6,477 nucleotides of DNA from UKL13-2 sp031430555 (GCA_031430555.1 JANPBQ010000073.1:1-6477); one strand, 5' to 3'; shown: positions 1-6,203, numbered from the stretch's first letter. Program-made: numbers and translations. The notes: generated from the letters alone by a model not told the origin.

Positions 1-1
1 G

Positions 2-253
2 GCATTGGCCGCCACCAATAAGGGCCGCCAATCCGCTTATCGCACGCTATTCCGGTCGGAATTGGACGAAGCCGCGATTGATGACATTCGACTTGCGCTA
101 AACCAGAATCAACCGCTCGGCAATTCACGCTTTCATACGCAGATTGAGAAGCGTTTGGGCGAGCCGCGAGCGGCAAGGCCACGGGGCAGGCCGCGGCGGG
201 AGGAGGCTGACGCGGCGCGGGTATTGCCGGGGCAGGGAAGACTCGATCTGTGA
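2..253 (+). CDS. REP-associated tyrosine transposase (RAYT), C-terminal fragment
   Basis: This is the last 83 codons of a gene that begins left of the window; the frame is open to the edge and stops at TGA 251-253. The visible protein has the typical RAYT tail: an AYRTLFR segment, then LDEAAIDDIRLALNQ, then PLGNSRF, an amphipathic QIEKRLGE helix, and a basic RPRGRPRREE stretch before a short GQGRLDL end. RAYTs are single-domain HUH/Y1 nucleases related to IS200/IS605 TnpA that act on REP hairpins. The catalytic HUH and tyrosine motifs lie upstream and cannot be checked, so whether the gene is intact is unknown. Repeat DNA starts within five bases of the stop, the usual context for this family. 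Family assignment is by recognition of the tail. Confidence 0.85.
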   Translation, partial: ALAATNKGRQSAYRTLFRSELDEAAIDDIRLALNQNQPLGNSRFHTQIEKRLGEPRAARPRGRPRREEADAARVLPGQGRLDL

Positions 254-257
254 GAGT

Positions 258-272
258 ATTCGACGCTGACCC
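258..272. repeat. 15-bp direct repeat, left copy (includes 11-bp target duplication)
   Basis: The sequence ATTCGACGCTGACCC occurs here and again, perfectly, at 484-498. The last 11 bases (GACGCTGACCC, 262-272) directly abut the left end of the inverted-repeat element at 273-487. The same 11 bases directly abut its right end at 488-498. That is the pattern of an 11-bp target-site duplication. The four extra matching bases (ATTC) arise because the right inverted end also finishes in ATTC. Confidence 0.75.
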
Positions 273-487
273 GAATGGCACTTACTTAAGCTTTTTGGAC
301 TCCATGCTTGACCGCAAACTGGTTACGAGCACCAATCTCAAGTTTGTCTCCCCGGCGTAGGCCGGGGTCCAATTTTGTCTGAGCTGCGATGTATCGAAAA
401 TTAGGCCCCGGCCTACGCCGGGGAGACAGTAATTACCATCGGCGCAATTCATCGGATACCGCTTTTCTGCTTAAGTAAGTGCCATTC
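273..487. mobile_element. MITE-like element, 215 bp, 18-bp perfect terminal inverted repeats
   Basis: The ends are perfect inverted repeats: GAATGGCACTTACTTAAG at 273-290 and its reverse complement at 470-487. They are flanked by the 11-bp direct repeat GACGCTGACCC (262-272 and 488-498). The interior has no credible coding region and holds an inverted pair of REP-like hairpins (346-427). Short length, perfect ends, target duplication and no transposase match a non-autonomous element mobilised in trans. A duplication of about 11 bp is compatible with the IS4 family, but I cannot name the parent element. It sits 19 bp after the stop of the left RAYT gene. An alternative is that the direct repeats are two independent copies of a RAYT-end motif. 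Confidence 0.7.
346..427. repeat. Inverted pair of REP-like hairpins (BIME-like)
   Basis: The 31-nt arm at 346-376 and the arm at 397-427 are reverse complements at 29 of 31 positions, separated by a 20-nt spacer. Each arm contains its own hairpin. The left core is CCCCGGCGTAGGCCGGGG (350-367): a 7-bp stem with a GTAG loop. The right core is the mirror, with loop CTAC. An inverted pair of short GC-rich imperfect palindromes near a RAYT gene is the standard REP/BIME arrangement. In E. coli the RAYT reads a GTAG tetranucleotide beside the hairpin foot; here GTAG lies in the loop, so equivalent recognition is not assured. If transcribed, the whole unit would form a long stable hairpin. Confidence 0.8.
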
Positions 488-498
488 GACGCTGACCC
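484..498. repeat. 15-bp direct repeat, right copy
   Basis: This is a perfect second copy of the repeat at 258-272. The 11 bases beginning at 488 directly follow the right end of the MITE-like element. On the minus strand, 488-502 reads AAAGGGGTCAGCGTC. This matches AAAGGGGACAACGTC at 6246-6260, upstream of the second RAYT gene, at 13 of 15 positions. Confidence 0.7.
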
Positions 499-724
499 CT
501 TTTTTTCTTTTTTTTCAAGGTGGACGTGCTTTAGAAAGCGTCGCTGCTGACATAACTGAAGCAGGAAATGCAACCCGCATGCATCGAGGCGGACGCGGAT
601 TCCCGCATGTCGGCAGGTGCTCTCGGAACGCGTAGGAAATCGACTACGTCATTTTGAGCCGCGCGCCATTTGATCCGTGACGGCGCCCCCGTATTCTTGA
701 TGAAACCATTGCCCGGGGCTCGCC
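499..724. other. Intergenic region with pyrimidine tract; no gene seen
   Basis: The region opens with a nearly uninterrupted T tract (500-506 and 508-515, broken by one C) directly after the direct repeat. It could act as the U-run of a terminator for the left RAYT transcript, but no compact stem directly precedes it, only the large inverted repeat of the upstream element. The rest up to the ATG at 725 shows no convincing gene, RNA or promoter. A GGGG at 715-718, six bases before the ATG, is a weak candidate ribosome site for the next gene. Confidence 0.45.
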
Positions 725-1324
725 ATGATAAACACCCGCTTCTTCTTTCGATTTGCACTGCTCGCGGCGACCATGATGTTGGCGCTGATCACGGGCGCGG
801 CTTTCGCGCAAACCCCGCCAAGCCCGGGCACGAATGCGGAGAGCATCAGTCTCTATATGCAAATGCACCCGGTGCTGAGCCACCCCCGCTGCGTCAATTG
901 CCATCCCCGCGACGACACACCCAAACAGGGACTTGACCAGCATGTCCACTCCCCGCCTATCACGCGTGGACCCTATAACAATGGTCCGCTGGGACTGCCG
1001 TGCATGGCTTGCCACACCGAGGCCAACTTCGATCCGGGCCGTGTGCCCGGCGCGCCCGGCTGGCACCTGGCCCCCGCCTCAATGGCGTGGGAAGGCAAAT
1101 CGGCGGGTGAGCTTTGCCGCGCCATGACCGACCGCAGCAAGAACGGCAACCGCAGCCTGCAAGCCACCGTCAAGCACCTTACCGAAGACAAACTGGTGGC
1201 ATGGGGCTGGGAGCCGGGCATTGATGTTTATGGCAAACCGCGCCAGCCCGTGCCGTTGCCAAAAGCCGAATTCAACCGGATTGTCGTGGCCTGGGCGAAG
1301 TCGGGCGGGGCGTGTCCGGATTGA
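725..1324 (+). CDS. Exported diheme c-type cytochrome-like protein
   Basis: This 199-residue protein has a clear signal peptide: a basic N-terminus, a hydrophobic stretch at about 8-24, and an AFA-QT cleavage site after residue 28. The mature protein carries two covalent heme c motifs, CVNCH at 56-60 and CMACH at 93-97. Between and after them are features I recognise from a proteobacterial family: a GPLGLPC lead-in, NFDP, PGAPGWHLAP and MAWEGKS. M120 could be an axial ligand. Two further cysteines (131 and 197) could form a disulfide. Family members are often labelled 'isoquinoline 1-oxidoreductase subunit'; I infer an electron-transfer role in the periplasm, but the true partner is unknown. 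No molybdenum hydroxylase genes lie nearby, so the gene looks solitary. The start is ATG 725, which keeps the full signal peptide. Confidence 0.85.
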   Translation: MINTRFFFRFALLAATMMLALITGAAFAQTPPSPGTNAESISLYMQMHPVLSHPRCVNCHPRDDTPKQGLDQHVHSPPITRGPYNNGPLGLPCMACHTEANFDPGRVPGAPGWHLAPASMAWEGKSAGELCRAMTDRSKNGNRSLQATVKHLTEDKLVAWGWEPGIDVYGKPRQPVPLPKAEFNRIVVAWAKSGGACPD

Positions 1325-1404
1325 ATACCGGCGGCCGATTGACGGGAGACCCCTGATCCCTCGGTCTGTCCCTGTGGCCTGCACTGTTCCTGGCCCATTC
1401 CTCA
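1325..1404. other. Short convergent intergenic spacer
   Basis: Eighty bases separate the ends of two convergent genes. A weak bulged hairpin can be drawn from GGGAGACC (1344-1351) and GGTCTGTCCC (1363-1372), but no T tract follows on either strand. I do not call it a terminator. Confidence 0.4.
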
Positions 1405-3135
1405 CTAAACGCCAAGAACCTTCAAGAGCGAATCCGCAATTCCCTCGAGCCCGCGACCAGTAATGCCAGCCTTCTTCCCAAAGTGCGGCATCTCCTCATA
1501 AATATAGAATCCCGGTCCACCCGAAAAATTATCGTTGAACAATTCTTGCTTGCCCAACAGGTAGGACACAAACGTTTCGCAACGACTTGTCGAATACGAA
1601 AGGTTGGCACTGAATCCTATCGTTGCCGCCTGGTTGATACTTCGGCCACTGTCGCCTCTTTCAATCCGGACGCCACGACAGCCTTTAACAATCATTTCTG
1701 CCGGGCCATGAAAAGCCAGGTAGCGCAGTTGAAAGGTTAGCCAGGCGTTCAGGCTGCCGAGTCGCCAATGTGATGAAATTCCCAGAGGCGAATCTCGTCG
1801 TTGAACGACTCCCACCAGGCAATGCGGCTGCAGGATTACCACCGATCCTTCCGGTAACGAGAGAACGCCGATCTCGATGAATGGATCTTTGGTGGCGGAA
1901 ACAGTGACCGTTTCGGGACCGCCGGCGCGAATCCGCGTTAACGTGACCATTCCGGATACCAGGCTGCTCATCGGGAATGACCAATCAAGCAGCCACTTCG
2001 TATCCTTTATGCCCCGGACCGGCGAACTCTGCAGGTACTCCGGATGAACCAGCAACTCGTGATGCTCATCGATGGATACCGACACAGCAACAGCGGAAAT
2101 TTGCGGCCGCTCTCCCCCATTGGCGAGTTCCCTGGTTCCGCTCTCGATGACACCCGACGCCAACGGAAGTATGCATATCGCCGGCCGTCGCGAAGCGATG
2201 GGCGCAATGACAAAATAGAAAAATGCCTTGATGCCGACCGGGACGAAAATCACCGCGAGCAAAACACCGATGGCGGTCGGCAATACTTCAAATACTGGCG
2301 TTGAAAACTTGATTAACCAGTTTCGCCCATAGCGCTGGTCAACCGCCCTTCTTCCCTGCTCCAACGCATCGAGCGAATCCGCAAACTGCTCACGCGCTGC
2401 ATTGAAAGGCACCGGGGCCTTCAGCTTTTGCATGAAGGCAACGACGCGGCTCTGTCGTAAATAGCTCTCATAAGCGGCGAGGTTCGCAGCACGCAACTCG
2501 ACATTCGCCGCCTTCAGGCTTGCGAGCCGCACGTAGTCGGACGACCACGGATTCAACCTTGCGCTGAACGAACAACAATCAATGAGCGCCGCCTGCCCGG
2601 ATTCGTTTTTCATGAGCACGGCATAAGCTGCAACATGCAGTTGACGACGCCGTTCCATTTCCTGTTCGGCATCGCCACGTCTTCCAACATTCTCAGCGGC
2701 AGAAAGCAGGCCCTCCAGATACGCTTTTTCCTGTTGAAGCAACTTGATCTCTGCATCGGCCTTCAAGACGTCCAGGAATCCGCCAACCACATTGCCGCCG
2801 GTCAAAAGTGGCAATACCTGGCTGGCTGGAGACTTTTGTGTGGCTCTTGTTTCTTGAATGCGTCTCTCTATTGCTTCAATTCTGCTTTTCAGCCGTGCAA
2901 CGGACTCTTTTTCAAACTGCATCGCCCGGTCAGTCGTTTCTTTCTCCTTTGCATCAATGTATCGCCTGAATTCATCGGCGCCACCGCTCAACGTGGCCTG
3001 GTCCGTCATGGCCGCGCTTAACTCTTTGACCTCCTTTTGAACAAAGGTGGCCAAGACCAGTATCAGGACGATCGTCAAGAAGGTGATGGAATTTCGCAAA
3101 ACCCAGTGAAACACATCGGCAAGCAGGGCCTTCAA
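1405..3135 (-). CDS. Membrane-anchored coiled-coil protein with possible AIM24-like C-terminal domain
   Basis: This 576-residue protein has a hydrophobic anchor at about 16-33 and charged helical, coiled-coil-like segments at about 55-100 and 125-165. A second alpha-helical stretch (about 195-265) leads to a long hydrophobic segment at about 284-312. The C-terminal part (about 320-548) looks beta-rich: SLPEGSVVILQP, RYLAFHGPAEMIVKG, a GVRIE strand and a closing GGPGFYIYEE. This glycine-punctuated pattern recalls the AIM24 (DUF124) fold, but that is recognition by eye and tentative. A short amphipathic helix ends the protein. I choose the TTG start at 3133-3135 because GGAG (minus strand, 3143-3146) lies seven bases upstream and the TM segment follows naturally; the nearby ATG at 3137-3139 is out of frame. 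Sampled stretches are AT-richer than the neighbours (27 G+C in 60 at 1561-1620). The gene stands alone, convergent to the cytochrome. Function unknown. Confidence 0.8.
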   Translation of the reverse strand: MKALLADVFHWVLRNSITFLTIVLILVLATFVQKEVKELSAAMTDQATLSGGADEFRRYIDAKEKETTDRAMQFEKESVARLKSRIEAIERRIQETRATQKSPASQVLPLLTGGNVVGGFLDVLKADAEIKLLQQEKAYLEGLLSAAENVGRRGDAEQEMERRRQLHVAAYAVLMKNESGQAALIDCCSFSARLNPWSSDYVRLASLKAANVELRAANLAAYESYLRQSRVVAFMQKLKAPVPFNAAREQFADSLDALEQGRRAVDQRYGRNWLIKFSTPVFEVLPTAIGVLLAVIFVPVGIKAFFYFVIAPIASRRPAICILPLASGVIESGTRELANGGERPQISAVAVSVSIDEHHELLVHPEYLQSSPVRGIKDTKWLLDWSFPMSSLVSGMVTLTRIRAGGPETVTVSATKDPFIEIGVLSLPEGSVVILQPHCLVGVVQRRDSPLGISSHWRLGSLNAWLTFQLRYLAFHGPAEMIVKGCRGVRIERGDSGRSINQAATIGFSANLSYSTSRCETFVSYLLGKQELFNDNFSGGPGFYIYEEMPHFGKKAGITGRGLEGIADSLLKVLGV

Positions 3136-3502
3136 GCATTTACTCCAGTTGGCAATTGAAATTGCGAGCGATTCGCTTTAGAGATCAAAGTATTTGAGGG
3201 GACAGCATTTAGTTAGGCAAGACAAATTACGCTGCCCCGTCAAATGTTGATTTCTCGTCAGGAAAAATGCCGTGCCTGGCCCCGTTTTGCGCTTCTCATC
3301 GCGCGCCGATCGCGGCGCCACGCTTTGCCAGCCTGGGTCGGCAATTCGCATCATGCGCGTCGCGATTGGCATTGTCCATTGGGACCAAAGCGTGCCGAGA
3401 GTGCCTCCATGAGTTGCCATTGAATGGTGCCGGCACGCGCCGTCAATGACGTAAGAAGTCCGATTGATCACGACAATCTGGAATCGCAAAAAGAGCTGTG
3501 AA
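3136..3502. other. Divergent intergenic region with repeat remnants
   Basis: About 370 bases separate two divergent genes and must hold both promoters. GCAATTGAAATTGC at 3152-3165 is a near-palindrome with 6-bp arms between the minus-strand gene and the repeat, and could be an operator. A possible minus-strand promoter is TTGCCT, a 17-base spacer and TCAAAT, overlapping the 3192-3245 inverted repeat; this is weak. Short palindromes CCATTGAATGG (3417-3427) and GTGCCGGCAC (3427-3436) adjoin each other upstream of the plus-strand gene. I see no coding sequence that resembles a known protein. Confidence 0.4.
3192..3245. repeat. GGGG-CAG inverted repeat, RAYT-associated type
   Basis: ATTTGAGGGGACAGC (3192-3206) and GCTGCCCCGTCAAAT (3231-3245) are reverse complements at 13 of 15 positions, with a 24-nt spacer. 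The GGGGACAG core resembles the AAAGGGGACAACGTC motif upstream of the right RAYT, and ACGCTGCCCC on the right side resembles the GACGCTGACCCC downstream of the left RAYT. I infer a small RAYT-type end pair without the transposase, such as an internally deleted unit. A related minus-strand motif (AACGGGGCCAGGCAC) lies just beyond it at 3273-3287. Confidence 0.55.
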
Positions 3503-4123
3503 GTGAAAATAATACTTTTTGGATTATTGCAGGCATTCAGCGGATGGCTGGTCGCAGGGACATTGATCGCATGGTACTTGCAGTCGCACGGCATGCGCCT
3601 ATCAGACACGATCGGCATCGCGATATTCGGCGGGCTCTTTGCGTGGGCCTCGTTCGGGCTTTTCGTATCCTCGTATGGCCGCTGGCGGGAACGGGCCGCC
3701 ATCCTTGGCGGCATCGCCGGCACACCGCCGGTGGATGGCAAGCATGGGGTGCTGGTTGGCACCATCGAGGTCACCGGGCCGCGGCTGCAGGCGCCGCTGG
3801 ATGGATCGCCCTGCGTGATGTACACCTATCTTATCGAAAACGACACGGGCTCCGGCAAAAGCCGCGCGCTCAGCACCATCGCGCGGGGCGTCGCACTCAC
3901 GCCTTCGCGTATTGTCACCCGGTCGGGCAGTTACAAGCTGCTGGTGCTTCCCGACTGTGACGTTGCAGCGAACGACGCGGTGAAAGCATGCTTTCACCGT
4001 ACGCGGGAACGACGAACCCTTTGGAGTCGACCCGATTTGTATCGGTCGCGTACTTTGTGTAGTGTTGCCGCCGAACGTCAAATTGACATGGCTCCCGATT
4101 TCACAGAATATAAAATGCCTTGA
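3503..4123 (+). CDS. Two-TM protein with GIDE-like domain, probably truncated
   Basis: From GTG 3503 this is a 206-residue protein. I prefer this start to the in-frame TTG at 3464 because AAGAG (3491-3495) lies seven bases upstream and the first TM then begins at once. Hydrophobic segments lie at about 4-25 and 36-57. A soluble region at about 70-152 contains GTIEVTGPRLQAPLDG, PCVMYTYLIE, GVALTPSRI and SYKLLVLPD. This resembles the start of the GIDE domain of MUL1-type membrane proteins and bacterial relatives (GPL-G-PCV-Y-Y-E pattern); the assignment is tentative. From about residue 153 the character changes to an arginine-rich tail (HRTRERRTLWSRPDLYRSRT) that does not look like the family. 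That switch coincides with a 22-bp palindrome at 3978-3999, and the tail overlaps the likely promoter of the next gene. I infer that the native 3' end was lost and the frame now reads intergenic DNA. Function unknown. Confidence 0.6.
   Translation: MKIILFGLLQAFSGWLVAGTLIAWYLQSHGMRLSDTIGIAIFGGLFAWASFGLFVSSYGRWRERAAILGGIAGTPPVDGKHGVLVGTIEVTGPRLQAPLDGSPCVMYTYLIENDTGSGKSRALSTIARGVALTPSRIVTRSGSYKLLVLPDCDVAANDAVKACFHRTRERRTLWSRPDLYRSRTLCSVAAERQIDMAPDFTEYKMP
3970..4014. repeat. 22-bp perfect palindrome flanked by 8-bp direct repeats
   Basis: Positions 3978-3999 are a perfect palindrome: left half CGGTGAAAGCA, right half its reverse complement, centred on GCATGC. GAACGACG occurs at 3970-3977, directly before it, and again at 4007-4014, seven bases after it. 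The right side (TACGCGGGAACGAC) also resembles half of a REP-type hairpin. The palindrome lies inside the reading frame of the GIDE-like gene, at the point where its protein stops looking conserved. It may be an insertion scar or a REP remnant. Confidence 0.6.
4083..4114 (+). promoter_or_regulatory. Likely sigma-70 promoter of the TPR gene
   Basis: A consensus -35 box TTGACA is at 4083-4088. Two -10 candidates follow: GAATAT at 4106-4111 with an ideal 17-base spacer but only three matches to consensus, and TATAAA at 4109-4114 with five matches but a 20-base spacer. Either would give a leader of about 110 nt before the ATG at 4232. The promoter lies inside the 3' end of the upstream reading frame, which supports the view that this end is not native coding sequence. 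Confidence 0.5.
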
Positions 4124-4231
4124 TCGATGCCGCCGCGCATGCTCACCCACTCGCGCACAAACGTGCCCACAATCGTTCGCACAATTTTTTTGCTGATCCG
4201 CAGGTTCGAAAAAATTCGGGAGATCCACAAA

Positions 4232-6040
4232 ATGAAAACCAGAAAAATTACGCGAGCGCTGGCGGTCGCCGGCGTTGTCACGCTGGGTGTTGGTGTCGTG
4301 GTACCGACGCTTGCCGGGCTCAATGACGACGCGACGTATTTCGATCCCCTGTTTGTCAACGGCAAAGCTTGTGGCCCGGTGCAGGCCGGCGTCCCGCCGT
4401 TGCTGAAGAAACTTATGCTTGCCAAGGCGGAAACAGCCCCTTTTCAGCCGGGCCAGCTTAAGGCCGGCAAGCCGGTGGCGGAAACGCCGCCGTTGTTCAA
4501 AGACCTGGGCAATTTGCATTTCAAGATCAGCACGACGAACGCCTTGGCGCAAGCCTATTTTGATCAGGGACTTCGATTGACATTCGCGTTCAATCACGCG
4601 GAGGCCGCGCGTGCCTTCCGTGCCGCGCAAAAGCTGGATCCGCAATGCGCGATGTGTTTCTGGGGTGAGGCGCTGGTGCTCGGGCCCAATATCAATGCGT
4701 CGATGCTTGCGGAAGCGGTGGTGCCTGCGATCGCGGCCGCACAAAACGCGGTGGCGAAGAGTTCGACTGCAAGTGACGCGGAGAAGGCGCTGATTGCGGC
4801 GCTCGCCAAACGCTATTCGGCAGACCCCAAGGCAGAGCGTGCGGCGCTCGACAAGGCCTATGCGGACGGCATGGCCGAGGCGGCGGCGAGGTTCCGCAGC
4901 GATGACACGATCCAGGTGTTGTTTGCCGAATCGCTCATGGATCTATCGCCTTGGGATTACTGGGAGGCGGCAGGCGCGAAGCCGAAAGGCCGGACGCAGG
5001 AAGTGGTCGACGCACTCGAGCGCGTGCTGGAACGCAATCCCGGCCATGCCGGCGCCATCCACTATTACATTCACACGATGGAAGCTTCCATCAAGCCTGA
5101 GAAGGCACTGCCGTTTGCGCGCCAGCTCGGCAGGCAGATGCCGGGGGCCGGTCATATGGTGCACATGCCGGCGCATATCTATTACCGCATCGGCCTCTAC
5201 AAGGAATCCTTACAGGCGAATATCGCGGCAATGGCCGTCGATGAAAAATACTTCAAGCATTCGGCCAGCGACCCTCCTTACAAAAGCGGTTACTACCCGC
5301 ACAACGTGCACTTCGTCATGGTATCCGCGCTGATGGGCGGTGAAGGCAAAGCGGCACTCGACGCGGGTGCCAAACTCGACAAGGTCATCGATCCGGATTA
5401 CCTGAAAATTTCGGCCGGGCTACAGTCAGTCAAGGCGGCACCTTACTTTTCACACGTACAATTCAGCAGCCCGGAAACGATCCTGGCACTTCCCGATCCA
5501 GGCAAGGATCTTATTCTGGTCAACGCGATGTGGCACTACGCGCGCGCCGTCGCGTTTGCGCGCAAGGGCGCCTTTGCGGAAAGTCAGAAAGAAATCGACT
5601 TGCTGGTCATGATCGAACGTGATGGCGATTTCAAAGCGTTGAAAGAATCGGATGTACCGGGCCAAGAGATCGTGCAAACCGCGCGGCATGTAGCGCTCGG
5701 GCGCCTCGCGGATGCGCGTGGCGATCTGGCGGGTGCCATCAAGGCGTATGAGGATGCCGTATTCGTTCAGGATACGTTGCCGTACACCGAACCCCCCCAT
5801 TGGTATTACCCGGTACGCCAATCGCTGGGTGTGGTGCTATTGCGTGCCGGCCGGCTGGACGATGCGGAAAAAGCGTTTCGGCAATCGCTCGCGCAAACGC
5901 CCAGCAACGGCTGGGCGCTGAAGGGATTGATGGAGGTCTACCGAAAGCGAGGCGACACCGCCGCACTGAAGGCAACAAAGAGAAGATTCGACACGACATG
6001 GCTGGGCAAAAAAGGCGAGCCGGAACTTTCGATATTGTGA
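4232..6040 (+). CDS. Exported tetratricopeptide repeat protein
   Basis: I place the start at ATG 4232, giving 602 residues. GGGAG (4218-4222) lies nine bases upstream and the protein then opens with a basic N-terminus (MKTRKITR) and a hydrophobic signal segment at about 8-29. The in-frame ATG at 4127 would add 35 residues without a plausible leader role. The protein looks mostly alpha-helical. TPR-like pairs are visible at 106-153 (FDQGLRLTFAFNHAEAARAF, then a DPQCAMCFWGEALVLGPN block), around 255-335 and clearly at 486-515 and 528-585 (GVVLLRAGRLDDAEKAFRQSL). Conserved-looking landmarks are C139-x-x-C142, HYYIHTMEAS (277-286) and HMVHMPAHIYYRIG (308-321). I recognise this block order from large exported TPR proteins common in proteobacteria; their biochemical role is not known to me. 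The Cys pair and histidines could bind metal, which is inference. It appears monocistronic. Confidence 0.88.
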   Translation: MKTRKITRALAVAGVVTLGVGVVVPTLAGLNDDATYFDPLFVNGKACGPVQAGVPPLLKKLMLAKAETAPFQPGQLKAGKPVAETPPLFKDLGNLHFKISTTNALAQAYFDQGLRLTFAFNHAEAARAFRAAQKLDPQCAMCFWGEALVLGPNINASMLAEAVVPAIAAAQNAVAKSSTASDAEKALIAALAKRYSADPKAERAALDKAYADGMAEAAARFRSDDTIQVLFAESLMDLSPWDYWEAAGAKPKGRTQEVVDALERVLERNPGHAGAIHYYIHTMEASIKPEKALPFARQLGRQMPGAGHMVHMPAHIYYRIGLYKESLQANIAAMAVDEKYFKHSASDPPYKSGYYPHNVHFVMVSALMGGEGKAALDAGAKLDKVIDPDYLKISAGLQSVKAAPYFSHVQFSSPETILALPDPGKDLILVNAMWHYARAVAFARKGAFAESQKEIDLLVMIERDGDFKALKESDVPGQEIVQTARHVALGRLADARGDLAGAIKAYEDAVFVQDTLPYTEPPHWYYPVRQSLGVVLLRAGRLDDAEKAFRQSLAQTPSNGWALKGLMEVYRKRGDTAALKATKRRFDTTWLGKKGEPELSIL

Positions 6041-6138
6041 TGATGCCAAGGGTGACCGCGCGCCAACTCGCGGGCAAATCTGCGGCAAGTCTCAAGCCGG
6101 GGGTAGGTCTCAATACGGTTCGTATCGCCAAAAATAAC

Positions 6139-6203
6139 CCGTTTGCCCTGAGGGTTCGAGGGGCTTCTTGCACTAAAGCCTTTCGCTACATCAGCGCGAA
6201 CGA
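6139..6203. repeat. Degenerate inverted REP pair upstream of RAYT
   Basis: The arm at 6139-6166 (beginning CCGTTTGCCCTGAGG) and the arm at 6176-6203 are reverse complements at 19 of 28 positions around a 9-nt loop. GTTYGCCCTGAG...TTCGA...GGGCTT is a very common proteobacterial REP consensus. The right arm has drifted further from it than the left. The sequence is unrelated to the REP pair at 346-427, so two REP families occur in this window. Confidence 0.55.

Noticed and set aside
346..427. CRISPR-like repeat
   Set aside because: There are only two copies, they are inverted rather than direct, and each is self-complementary, which fits REP sequences.
500..515. T-rich tract as a Rho-independent terminator
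   Set aside because: No compact GC-rich stem directly precedes it; the neighbouring palindromes belong to the MITE and REP pair.
644..1066. Minus-strand open frame opposite the cytochrome
   Set aside because: The plus strand encodes a signal peptide and two CxxCH motifs in this interval; the antisense product has no features of a real protein.
1344..1372. Possible bidirectional terminator between convergent genes
   Set aside because: The stem is short and bulged and no T tract follows on either strand.
3464..3502. Upstream TTG start for the GIDE-like gene
   Set aside because: No ribosome site precedes it, while GTG 3503 has AAGAG at seven bases and begins directly before the first membrane segment.
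3178..3825. Minus-strand open frame of 215 codons
   Set aside because: It spans the intergenic repeat and runs antisense to the GIDE-like gene. The translation has no recognisable domain, and its end is made from the 3192-3245 repeat.
4127..4231. Upstream in-frame ATG of the TPR gene
   Set aside because: It would place 35 basic residues before an otherwise typical signal peptide, and it lies only a few bases after the likely transcription start. The ATG at 4232 has a ribosome site.
3602..4744. Long minus-strand open frame of 380 codons
   Set aside because: It lies antisense across the GIDE-like and TPR genes, is very rich in arginine and histidine, and resembles no known protein. It is a GC-driven shadow of two better supported genes.
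4794..5333. Plus-strand open frame of 179 codons inside the TPR gene
   Set aside because: It is an arginine-rich alternate frame of a strongly supported coding region.
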